From Piromyces finnis (Eukaryota; Neocallimastigomycota; Neocallimastigomycetes; Neocallimastigales; Neocallimastigaceae), in contig MCFH01000126.1 in assembly GCA_002104945.1 (NCBI GenBank), forward strand, positions 1-34,954: a DNA stretch of 34,954 bases. Reading direction: 5' to 3'. Below, in pieces: positions 13,401 through 23,940 of the stretch (position 1 is the stretch's first letter; every line of letters starts with the position of its first letter). The translations under genes were made by a program, and so were the position numbers. Under the pieces are notes generated by a model that saw only the letters and a program-made list of their open reading frames with translations, made no database searches and was not told the origin of the DNA.

Positions 13401-13590
13401 AATATTAATATGCTTTTGTATAATTATTTAAAGATTTTTTATTTTTTTTAGCAAAATATTTTAATAATAAATATATCAAGAAGAAGAAGGAAATCAAATG
13501 AAATATTTATATACTAAATTATTTTCAGTCACTTATTAAGAGTTAAAAATTTTAAATTCATTGTTTGAATTTCTTATTAGGTTATGTATT
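10413..13590. other. Long AT-rich stretch without genes, right arm
   Basis: Mirror of 7086-10183. Apart from the small coding-like fragment at 11630-11830 I see no supported gene. Trinucleotide runs occur at about 12320-12345 and 12740-12830. Confidence 0.55.
11630..11830 (+). pseudogene. Short start-less coding-like fragment
   Basis: A 66-codon frame between stops on the plus strand, without an ATG. It reads RFGIILGYIHYYGRTFVENI and then VKKILEIIDEKDNYLEHIYK, a charged, helical-looking composition unlike the surrounding AT noise. In the left arm (8825-9024) the same sequence has one T fewer in a T-run and is frameshifted. It may be an exon or relic of a gene now lost. I do not recognise a family. 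Confidence 0.25.
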
Positions 13591-13995
13591 ATATTATTGA
13601 TTACGTTCCTTCGTTCCTTCTTGGTGGAACTTTCGCTTATGATATACTATAAATCAATAAGGTGGAACAAAGATATTTAAGTGAACAGCTTTACAGTTCA
13701 TCGGGGTTTCATGTTTCATATGTAGAGAGTTTCGCAGTTTTTTCTACTAAAACAATTCTTATCATTAATAGACCAATGAAACTACTTTTTGATAAGTTTA
13801 GTAAGAAACCTAACATAATCAAGAGCGCCGAAGTCTTTCCAATATTAATATTTCTTCGAATGAAAGCCTAAAGAACTCATAAGAGAGTTTAATGGATACC
13901 ATACTATAATACCTGATATTCTCTTTTTTTATTTCAATTAGTTTATTAGGTAGAGTCCATTTCCACATAGTAAAATTTAAAGAATTAATTGAACT
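13590..13995 (-). pseudogene. GC-richer coding-like remnant, right arm
   Basis: Same remnant as 6690-7085, in mirrored orientation. Coding-like residues on the minus strand run MWKWTLPNKLIEIKKENIRY and then SYEFFRLSFEEILILERL; after a one-base shift the reading continues as GFLLNLSKSSFIGLLMIRIV and VEKTAKLSTYET. The overlapping plus-strand frame (13662-13871) looks like a shadow. The island stands out by composition in otherwise featureless DNA and may be the decayed core of a transposable element. The family is unknown. Confidence 0.35.
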
Positions 13996-14004
13996 TTTAT
14001 GCAA

Positions 14005-15534
14005 TATTATTTTAAATTTTTATTTTTATATTTATATATATACTTTATTATTTTTATTTAATATTTATTATATTAATGTGTATTATTACTTAATGTAAAA
14101 TCACAAATTAAATAATAAATGCAAGAAGTATATTATCTTCCTAGTATTTGTATTGTATATTGTATATTCATTTCAAATAAATAAGTAACTAACTAACTAA
14201 CTAACTAAATAAATAAATAAATTTAAAATATATTTTAAAAAAATTAAAAAATTTAGGAGAGATAATAGAAAGATCAATTTATTATTCATAGCAATTAAAA
14301 ACAGATTTTATAAATGTTTTAAGTGATTTGTTGATTATATTAAAAGGATATCTTAAAAATAAATAATTCAAAAAAAAAAATGATATATATTTTATTTTAT
14401 ATTAATAAATCCGTATGATAATTATTTTTTAAAATAAAAATATAATAAAAAAGTAATAAAATGAAGTTTTTTATTCATGTTAACGTTCAAATATTAAAAA
14501 ACATTTTGATCTAATTTTTTTAATGATTGAATAATTAAATAAAAAAATGAAAAAAAAAAAAAGATAGCTAAAAATTAGTATACAATTTTAAATATTTAGG
14601 AATATTATTGGTTTTTATTGAATAATACTTTATTTAAATTGATAAAAATATAGTAATAAACATATTATTTTTATTTCGAGATCTTAATATATATAGTTTT
14701 TCTACTATCATTTTTTATTTTTCTTCTCAATAGTTGAATATAATATTTTTAGAGGTGGAATAAAATAAGAATAATATGTAAAGAAAACATAAATTAATAA
14801 ATTTATTATTTCAATGATATACACGTGACACAAAACAAGATTAGAGATGTAATTTACATTAAAAGAAAAATATAAATTCCTAGACTTTACCTTAAAAAAT
14901 AGTTAAAAAACTCATAAAGAATTAAAAATATATACATAATTTCCAGTTTTGAAATTAATAAATGATTTTTAAATTTAATTTTACATTTCATTTGAATATT
15001 TTCTTATAGTAAAGTTAAATATAAAGTTATAACAAAATAAAAATAAAAGTGAAATACTTTTTTATTTTAAAAAAAATTTTTCAAAAAATTTACATAATTA
15101 AATAATACTATATTTAAATTTAAAAATAATAATAAAAAAAGTTATTTAATATTAAAATATATTAAAATTATAAAAAATATTTTTTTAAACTATTTACAAA
15201 TTTGAATTATGATATAAATGAAAATTATATATAAATAAAATAATAAAAATAAGCTATAAAATTTTTAAATAATTTTAAAGACAAAGTATTCAAGTTATAT
15301 ATTTTAAAAGCAGTAAATTATATTAATAAATAATTTTTTAATCAGTTATGTTTTTTTTGGAAGTTTTATTTTTATTTATTAATCTTATTTTAAATTCTTT
15401 ATTTCAATTTTTTTAATTACTACATTAAATATATTTTGAAAAATAAATTTAATATAAATATATCTTTTTATTTAAAATTTACTATCATATATAAATTATA
15501 AATAAAAATAATTAACATTTTATAATGAGCTTAC
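14005..15534. other. Non-coding AT-rich stretch, right arm
   Basis: Mirror of 5155-6690. It contains CTAA tandem repeats (14186-14208) and poly-A/T runs. No supported gene. Confidence 0.6.
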
Positions 15535-17376
15535 TTAAAGACAATGACCATAGTTTTTTTGACAACCCACGCCACAATGATCATTTGTTTTTCCACAAAT
15601 TCCTTCATAAGAACAACAATATCCTGAATGGCAATTTCCATAATTAAATCCACACAAGTTATTTTTAGAATTGCTTGTTATAATATTACATTTACCATAC
15701 TCAACTTGACATCCATTGCTGGTTTTGCATAAATCGTTACTATGATTATAACATTTTCCATTTGCACCACAACATTGATTGTTTTCACAAGATTGATTTC
15801 CCGAATTAATTCCACATCCGTAATAAATATAGTCTTTTGAATATACAACATGCTTTCCATTATTAATGAATAAATTAGGTCCTTCTTTAATTCCATTAAT
15901 AATATTCTTTAAACCCAATTTATTCAAATAATTTAGAACAGTCGTATAATTAAATTTTACATCATTATTCTCACTCATAATTGTTGCAATCACACCTGCT
16001 ACAATTGGTACTGAAAAGGATGTACCTCTATTGACTATTGTTCTACATTTATTATTAACATTACAATAATCATATTTAACATAATATGGCGCATAAATAT
16101 TTACAAATTCTCCATAATTTGAGTTCTTTGCTTTTCTATAATATTTATTATTCATAATATTAGTAGAGGCCTCGCTCATCGAAATGTCATATTTATGGTC
16201 ACCACCAACATTATCAATCCCACCTACACAAATTACATTTTTATAGAAGCATGGATATTTTACTAAGTTTTTTTCTTTATCATAAACATTTACTCCTTCA
16301 TTTCCTGCGGAAACAACTGTAATTATGCTCTTGCTTGAAAACCTTCCAATAAATTCTTCAATATATTTAAATATATTTAATAGAATTACTTTGTTTTCCA
16401 TTTAATTCGTAGTTACCTCCAAAAGTCATAATAATAATACCTTTATTATTTCTACATATTGATAAAATGTATCTAAGAGATTCAATAATATTAACGTCAT
16501 TGATTTTATTAATTAAAATCCCATATATATTGGATAAACTAGCAACCCCATGATTTAGTCCAGCCACTACTGAAGCAACTCCTACAGCATGATTATTTTG
16601 ATTTAATGAAGAAAAACAAAATTTCGAAGATTTTGTTATTTTTCTATCGCCGTCTGTAATGTTTATTGCACATTTTACAATGCGTTTTTCTATATTTGAA
16701 AAATCTTTAGTTCTAAAATCGAAACTTGTATCTAATATGAAAATGTCAATGCCTTCTCCTGATGATTCAGGATAATAATAGTTTGTATCATATTTATTTA
16801 TTAATTTTTCATTAAACATGCCTTGAGATATTAATGATAAATGTAAATCTGTATTCTTTTTTATACTAATATTATTCCATCGTGTTTCTAATAAAATGTC
16901 AGATTTGCTATAATATGAATGCGACTGATATTCCATATTCCTTTCACAACTAATTACGAAAGGAAATGATTTTATAATGTCAACTAAATTATTAAAAAGA
17001 TAAGCAAAGAATACTGATGTTTCACCTAGAGTTGCTTTCCATAAGTTGAATATTCATTAATATTTATACTGTTTTCTCTTTTTTTTAATGAGTGTAGTTT
17101 AGATATTTTTTCTAATTTTTCTTGGTTTTTATATGTATTTGATTTTTTTTCTATCAAGCAATCAAGAGTATTCATGAATTCCTCAATGAATTCATTATGC
17201 TCTTGTTGCTTGTTAAAATACTTATTTGAATGACTATTACCTAAATATGTATTATTAACATAAATTAAATAATAATCGTCTTCTTTATATTCGGTAATTT
17301 CATTGCTACAAAATATAAATTTGTAGAATAATATTAATACAATATTAATAACTATTAATTTCAAATTAACAAGCAT
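15535..17376 (-). pseudogene. Secreted subtilisin-like protease with two CBM18 modules, frameshifted
   Basis: Proteinase-K-type S8 serine endopeptidase, expected to be secreted and to bind chitin. The ATG at 17376 starts a signal peptide (MLVNLKLIVINIVLILFYKF) followed by a Lys/Glu-rich propeptide. The reading frame breaks twice. After GKQL (~17026) a one-base shift restores GETSVFFAYLFNN and the catalytic half. At ~16370-16400 a 10-bp tandem duplication (taaatatatt) shifts the frame again. Visible catalytic elements are Asp in EGIDIFILD (residue 69 of the 16936-start frame), His in NNHAVGVASVVAG (116; unusual for HGTxVA), oxyanion Asn in VVSAGNEG, and Ser in NRGTSFSVP (128 of the 16401-start frame). 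Two eight-cysteine hevein-type domains follow (residues 195-238 and 249-287 of that frame). It is divergent from the neighbouring CBM18 gene and paralogous to the gene at 31053. The first frameshift is shared with the left arm. Whether it is truly inactive depends on sequence accuracy. Confidence 0.85.
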
Positions 17377-17590
17377 TCCTTTATTATTTTAAAGGAGGAA
17401 AGATATTATTTTATGCTATAATCTAATATTTTTATAACTTTTATTATATAATAAATTTAATGTAAATTAAACCTTTCATTATATAATAAATTCTAGATTT
17501 GTACATTAAAGTAAATTGATGGCTAAAATATAATTATATATTAATTATATTAATATAAATAAATATTTATATTTTGTTTTAAATATTATA
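17377..17590 (-). promoter_or_regulatory. Divergent intergenic region, right arm
   Basis: About 210 bases between the protease ATG (17376, minus) and the first recognisable piece of the CBM18 gene (about 17590, plus). It contains the same upstream module found at 785-1012, 3137-3336 and 19783-19990, including a purine-rich ggaggaaag tract next to the protease start, which is the complement of the pyrimidine tract on the left arm. It probably holds the protease promoter. No specific factor site can be named. Confidence 0.4.
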
Positions 17591-18725
17591 GAAAGCATAA
17601 AAATTCAAATTACGGAAAAGGTGTAAATATATTATTTATAAAATATTTAATCCAATGGTTTTATTTCCAAATATTAATAAATTAAAAGATTTAATTTGAC
17701 CATATATATATAATGAATATATAGAAGATGAGAATGGAAATTACCCAGGTATAATAAATCATTCAAATTGGGATTTATACTCTTATGAATTATGGGATGC
17801 TAATTCAGAATTTACTACAGTTAATAATCCACAATGGAATATATCTTCTGAATAAAATATTGGATTCTCAAAAATATAAATTTTTATGTTCATATTATAA
17901 AATGGAATGTGATAATAAATATATTAATGAAATATATACTTATACTATTAATAAGAATGTTGAATATAAAGGAAATTATAATCGTTCAGACGTTGCTATT
18001 GAATATGAAAATTATATAGAAGATAAAAGATGTGGAGCACAATATTGTAATATTAAATGTAACTATAATAAATGTTGTAGTAAATATGGATATTATGGGG
18101 AAAGTAAAAAATACTCTGACAGTGATAATGGATGCCAATTTGAATTTGGTAATTGTATTCAATATAACAATAAAAATAATAATTTAATTATTTCAATACC
18201 ATTTAGTATTAAAGAAAGTTTAAATAAAACTTTAATTTATTACAAAAATATTACCGAGATATTAGCCATAACAGAAATTAGTATTACAACTAAAATTAAA
18301 TATAGCAAATATTATAATGAATGTTTGGGTGAAAATTATTATTTTGGAGTTAATGAATTAAAAAATTTTAATTTAATTAAGGCAAAATATTGTGGAAATA
18401 ATAAATCACTCAGTAAATATATTAATTGTTTAATAAAAAATGAAAACAATCCTTTATATATATGTATTTAGTAAATAATAATGGAAGTTCATCTGACTAT
18501 TGTTTAAATATTAGTAAAGAAAGAAGTAATAAATCATATTATTTAACTATAAATAAATGTTCCAAAACTAATTATATTTTTAAATTGATGGAATCATTTA
18601 ATAATTATGAAAATAAAAAAGTAGAGAATTCACCAAATATTATTGTTTATAAAAAAAATAACAAATTGTTAACCAGTAATAATGGCATTGCATACCATAT
18701 TATCTTTATTACTCAGATATATTAA
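17590..18725 (+). pseudogene. CBM18 protein with subtilase-like start and lectin-like C-terminus, frameshifted
   Basis: The reading is split over several frames. About 17590-17640 encodes a KNSNYGKGVNI-like piece matching the KNSNYGEFVNI stretch of the adjacent protease. Then come NEYIEDENGNYPGIINHSNW and NSEFTTVNNPQWN (to ~17853). After a shift the frame runs to 18471. The CBM18 segment at 18028-18155 (RCGAQYCNIKC...NKCCSKYG...NGCQFEFGNC) has only six of the usual eight cysteines: GYYGES lacks the GxCG cysteine, and the YSD codon is YCD in the left arm. A final shift leads to 18462-18725 (SSSDYCLNIS, LTINKCSKTN), which resembles the C-terminal module at 33784-34494. It was probably once a secreted protease or lectin-like chitin-binding protein. 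It lies head to head with the protease. No intact start is visible. Confidence 0.65.
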
Positions 18726-18836
18726 AAATAAAAGAATATAAAAACCCTAATTCATACAAAAATTATAAATAGAATAGAACAAAAAATAAAAATTATATTG
18801 AAACTCTAACAACAACAGAGTATAAAGCTATTATTA

Positions 18837-18896
18837 ATTATATAACAACAAATAATATAATTTCAACCACAATTATATTATTTGTTGTTATATAAT
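18837..18896. repeat. 25-bp perfect inverted repeat with 10-nt loop
   Basis: 18837-18861 is exactly complementary to 18872-18896, with the loop ttcaaccaca. A 17-bp direct repeat (aatttcaaccacaatta) brackets the second half (18859-18875 and 18898-18914). The left arm (about 1842-1896) has only one copy of this sequence and no hairpin, so roughly 40-50 bp were added, or lost, on one arm only. Confidence 0.85.
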
Positions 18897-19762
18897 TAAT
18901 TTCAACCACAATTAAAGTAGAAAATTATTAAAAAAAGTTAAATAAAATTCAAATAATTTATATATATATTAAATAATTCATTAATTTTTTTATTTCAATA
19001 TTTCAATATATATATTAATTTAATTTATTTTAAATAATTTTTTAAATTTTAAAAAATTATTTAATAAATTTGAATTATATTCTATATTATTTATGGAAAT
19101 TGTAATAAAAATTAAAATTAAAATTATATTTAATATTTAATAATTTAATAAATAAAATGTAAAAAGTATATATTTATTTATTTATTTATATCTACTTATT
19201 ATAGTCTATTGTAAAAAATGTTATATTTTTAATATTTAATTATTATTTATTTATATAAAAATTGAAAAAAAATATATACACTCTCATTATATCATTTTAT
19301 ATTTACATTAAATGTATGGTTTATATATTAAATTTAACTAGAGTATGTTATAATATATTTAATTGTATTTGATTATAAATGTTTATAAATATATGTATCA
19401 TGTATAGGATACTAATAAAATATTATATAATTAATAAATTCAACATAAAGTAAAAACCTAATTAAATAAAAAAGTTTTATTACATTATTTACTAAATATT
19501 TTTTATATATTTTCTGTATAACATAATAATATTTTATTATTACAAAAAATTAGTTTATATTTTGAAATTATTTTCATTAAAAATCATTAAATAGAATTTA
19601 ATTCATATTTATAAATTAAAATTAACAATAAAGAAATATCATAACGTAAATTATTTGAATATACTCTTTTTAAGCTATTAACATTTTATATTCTATGCTT
19701 TTATATATTAAATCTTATTATCATAATTATAATTTAAATTTTATAAATAAAATATAACAATT

Positions 19763-19990
19763 AATTTTGAATTAACAAGCATATTTTTTTATTATTTTTT
19801 TAAAAAAAAGCTATTATTTAATGATATAAACTAATATTTTTATAATATAACTATTGTTAAATAATAAATTTAATGTATATTAAACTTTTCATTATATAAT
19901 AAATTCTAGAATTGTACATTAAAATAAATTGACGGCTAAAATATAAATATACATTAATTATATTAATATAAATAAATATTTATATTTTGT
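19763..19990 (-). promoter_or_regulatory. Second copy of protease 5' region (right arm)
   Basis: Mirror of 785-1012. Read on the minus strand it gives the same upstream module and an ATG at 19782 followed by CTTGTTAATTC, then an early stop. It has no gene body downstream. Confidence 0.65.
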
Positions 19991-20778
19991 AATTTACATT
20001 TAATAATTTGTTTAGAATTTTAATATAATTGAAAGTAAAACTTGCATATTGAAACTATTTAATATATAGGATTAATGTTTATGATACTACACTTATAAAT
20101 TTTATAATATTTTAAATGTGATTTTAATCTTTTATAAAATCGAAATCGCTAAATATATTTTTTAATTATTATATAAATATTATAATTATAAAGAAATTTA
20201 ATTGTGTAACAATTTAAATAAATTAATTACATGCCGTCTAAATATTAAGAATAAATTAAATATAATATATTATTTATAATATCCAAATTAATTATTTAAG
20301 TTTTATTGTTTAAATAATATGAAATTCTCTATATAATAATTATATTTATATATAAAATATATAATACATATTATTTAATAATTAATATATAAATATTATA
20401 TAAATAATATACAATGAAAATAATAATAAATTTTTTATTATAAATGAACTTAATAAATATATTAAAAATATGGAATTCTATTGTTTATTATAAATATTAA
20501 TATATAATAAAACAATATTCAATTAAAGTTCTTTATTTAAAATAATAGTGTTTCATAATAAAGCATAAATGATTAATATTCTTTAAAAACATTTTAAAAA
20601 ATAAATTTTAAAAATTTAAGTAGTTCTAAATTGAACAATTTATTGAAAAATACATGTTAATTTATATACAATAATAATCTGTTACTTTTAATCGGATTTA
20701 GAGAATGTCTTATATATTATATATATATAAATTATTAAAATAAATTCTAATCTTCTATGAATGTGATAATTTCTTTTA

Positions 20779-22467
20779 TGGAGTCCTATATTCTTAGTAA
20801 GTAACATATCATTTATTTTTACTAATCTACTAAAATATGACTATATACGATTATATTATTAAATAATGTTTTTATAACAATTTATATTATATCAAATTTT
20901 ATATCTAAAAAAAAATACAAATAGAATAAAAATAGTTAAAAAAATAAAGATATACAGTTGAAAATATATCTTGAGATTAAAAACCCTTTATATTCATTTT
21001 TATTATTACTATTAATAACAAAAAATTAATTTAATTTTAATTAAAAATTTACATTATTATAGAAACTTAATAATTTATGTATTAATTCACTTATATTGAA
21101 ACATTTAGTATAATAGAATCAAGCTACAAATTGTATATAATAAAGAAATTCTTCATGTATATTAAATTTTAATTAATATTATATATTGATAATTATAATA
21201 TGTTAATAAAATTTATATAAAATAAAGTTTATATAATATTTTTAAAGGAAACATTATTTAATGAAAAAATATAATATATTTTTACTCTTTAAGTAATTGA
21301 CTAATTAATATTGTTTTAAAAAGAGAAGTTATATTAAGTCATTTATTTTACAAATAATTAAAAAATATATATAAATTATCTTAGTTTTTATATAATATTT
21401 TTATTTATTAATTATTAATAGTATTAATTACACAAAAGTTTTAATGAAATTTTTATAGAATTTTGTTTACATACATTTTATATATAAATATAGTATTGCT
21501 TAATATATTTATAAATGCATTTTTCTATAATACATAATAAACTTTATTTTATAATTATATATATGAATGAAACACTACTTAAAATAATTTATATTTTTAA
21601 TTAAAATTACATATATACTAATTATAATTTTTTTTAAATAACAAGTTCATTTCTTTATTTTTATAATAATTTTAAAGTATTAAAGAAATGTTGACTATTT
21701 TTAAATGCTTCCAGAAGATAGTTATGTTCCCCTGATATTTAATATTGGATAATAATAGATCTAGAGGCTCCATGTATATAATTAATAGTTGCTACCATTT
21801 TATTTATACATTAAGCTTTGCCACATATATTCATATAACATATAAACTGCCTCTATATTCCCCTTATTAAAAAGAAATATATATAATTTAAATTCAATTA
21901 TAATATTAAAATTCTCACTTAAAATATTGAGAGAGTAACAAAGTGTTAATAATACAATTTATAATTTGAATTTAATATATGATTAATTTAATATAATTAT
22001 AATTAAATACTATATTTAGTATTATATATTTAATATTTTAATAAAATTTAAATAAATTTAATATGTTATAAAACTTTTATCTTTACATATTATTATTATT
22101 ATAAAAAATAGGGTTTAGATTTTATTAAAACCATAAATCTTAATAATCATAATTTATTTTTAAATTATGATTATTGGTTTAAATATATTAGATATATTAA
22201 AATTTATATTTTACTATAATAGTATTTATATTTGTTAATTTTAATTAATATCGAATCATATATATTTTATTTTTTAATTATTATATTTAAGCTTTATAAA
22301 ATAAAAAAAATAATTAGTAATAAAACCAAAATTTTGTAAAATTAGTAATTTTTAAAAATTTTTATATATATTTGTGAAATTATTATTATTTCTTTAAATA
22401 AAAATATTGAAATCATATTAAATAAAGTAGTGAAATAAAAATATATAATCATAATATTTTAAATATA
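20779..22467. other. AT-rich stretch between palindrome and membrane-protein gene
   Basis: No supported gene. A slightly less AT-rich patch at about 21690-21860 gives short coding-like words on the minus strand (NKGNIEAVYMLYEYMWQSL, GEHNYLLEAF) separated by stops. It may be an old coding relic but is too weak to assign. Confidence 0.5.
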
Positions 22468-23190
22468 ATGAATTTAAAAGAATTACTAAATATTATTAAT
22501 GTTTTACAGATTATATACTATATTATTGTTGCAATTATTGTTATAGGAATTTTAACTATAATAATAATCTATATAACTAATAAAAGAAAAAACATTTTTA
22601 ACAAAAATATAAATAATTTAAAAGAAAAAAGGAACGAAAATAATGATAAAAACAAATATGTTAACAATGTTAATAATTTAAAACTATGCGTTTCAAAAGA
22701 AAATAAAATAAATAATGAAAAGGATAATAATAGTAATAACAGTAATAAAATTTTAACTAATATTAATACCAATATATCATCAAATTTAAATTCGAATAAA
22801 AATAGTAGTAGAAAAGAGATATACTTAAAAAAAAGTTTTAATAATAATAATACATTATTACCTAATGAACCACCAAATTTAATTATAAGTATGCCTAGTG
22901 CACCTTCAGAGAACATTATTTATAGACCTTGTGCACCATCGGAAAACATTATTAATAAACCTTGCACCCCTTCAGGAATAATTGTAAATAGTAAAAATGG
23001 ATGTTTTGAAACTACTAATAATGTATCTAACGTTCAATATATAATGAATGATAATATATATAGTTCAAAGTCTAAAATAATAGAAAGAAATTCAATAATT
23101 CGTAAAGAAAACGATTTAAATAATATTTGTGCGCCTCTTTCTCCAATTAATATATCATTTATAGAAACATCTTTTTTCCAATCAATATAA
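22468..23190 (+). CDS. Small Asn-rich single-pass membrane protein
   Basis: A 240-residue protein from ATG 22468, the first in-frame start, preceded by an A-rich leader. Residues ~14-38 (IIYYIIVAIIVIGILTIIII) form one strong membrane segment followed by the positive stretch TNKRKNIFNK, predicting a short N-terminal exoplasmic end and a ~200-residue cytosolic tail. The tail is Asn/Lys/Ser-rich and low-complexity up to ~130. It then carries a degenerate 11-12 residue repeat: MPSAPSENIIYR, PCAPSENIINK, PCTPSGIIVNS, and later CAPLSPINISF. No catalytic motif is visible. The overlapping minus-strand poly-Leu frame is a shadow. The repeats may be linear interaction motifs, which is inference. Function unknown. 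Confidence 0.7.
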   Translation: MNLKELLNIINVLQIIYYIIVAIIVIGILTIIIIYITNKRKNIFNKNINNLKEKRNENNDKNKYVNNVNNLKLCVSKENKINNEKDNNSNNSNKILTNINTNISSNLNSNKNSSRKEIYLKKSFNNNNTLLPNEPPNLIISMPSAPSENIIYRPCAPSENIINKPCTPSGIIVNSKNGCFETTNNVSNVQYIMNDNIYSSKSKIIERNSIIRKENDLNNICAPLSPINISFIETSFFQSI

Positions 23191-23940
23191 TCCAACAATT
23201 CATAAAATTTTAAATATCACAAGTTTAAAGTGTAATATATAAATTTTAAAGCACTCGATTGTGAGGTAAAATTTTAAAATATATGAAATTTATTTATCTA
23301 TATAATTAATTTTTAAATATTTATTATGATTTTTAATAATAATTATTAATATTTTTATTCAAATATACTACTAATTTTTTGAAATAAAAAATAAAATTAT
23401 TATTTAGCATTTATAAATAAAATATAAGTAATGCTAGTTTCAAAAAAATAATAAACTCTAATTTAAAATTAAAAATATTAAAAAGTTAATTATATAGGTA
23501 GTTTATGAAGAATAAAATTAATAAAAACTAAATAAAAAATAAAATAACTAATGAAACTATATTAAGACAAATATATAATAAAAATTAATTTTGTTCAAGA
23601 AAATACCTTATTATTTTACATATAAGAAAATCATTAATTATAATTATATGTATATATGAAATGAATAAAATAAAAGAAATTTAAATGAAATTTTGCTAAA
23701 AATATTGATGTATATTTAATTATTTGTTATTAATTATTATATAATTTATTTATTCTTTTATTTATTTTTAATATTTTTTGAAGAAAGAATCTAATATTTA
23801 TAACTATTTATATAATATAATAAAATAAAATAATATATATATATTATTTATATCATTTAAAAAAAAATTATATAAATTTTAAAAATAAATAGGAAATTCT
23901 AATTTAAAAATTTATGTAACTACGATTTTTATATATTAAA
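23191..23940. other. Intergenic AT-rich stretch
   Basis: About 750 bases with stops in all frames. It separates two convergent coding regions, the membrane-protein gene ending at 23190 and the minus-strand relic ending at 23941, so it should contain both 3' ends. No strong element is visible beyond A/T runs. Confidence 0.5.

Larger units (their letters stand above)
10413..20778. repeat. Right arm of the giant inverted repeat
   Basis: This is the mirror copy of the left arm. Homology ends at about 20778, after which unique sequence begins (tggagtcctatattc). The inner edge is seen at 10413-10465, which mirrors about 10138-10183. The inner 200 bases next to the centre are clearly less similar between arms than the rest. 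Coding copies on this arm are longer and less broken than on the left. Private changes here include a 10-bp tandem duplication in the protease and a 25-bp-stem hairpin at 18837-18896. Confidence 0.95.
18726..20778. other. Non-coding AT-rich stretch, right arm
   Basis: Mirror of 1-1995. It contains the perfect hairpin at 18837-18896 and the duplicate protease 5' region at 19763-19990. Otherwise nothing supported. Confidence 0.6.

Noticed and set aside
13662-13871. 69-codon plus-strand frame in the GC-richer island
   Set aside because: The opposite strand reads more protein-like across the same island, so this frame is probably a shadow.
22569-22916. Minus-strand poly-Leu frame
   Set aside because: Antisense of the Asn/Lys-rich tail of the membrane protein.
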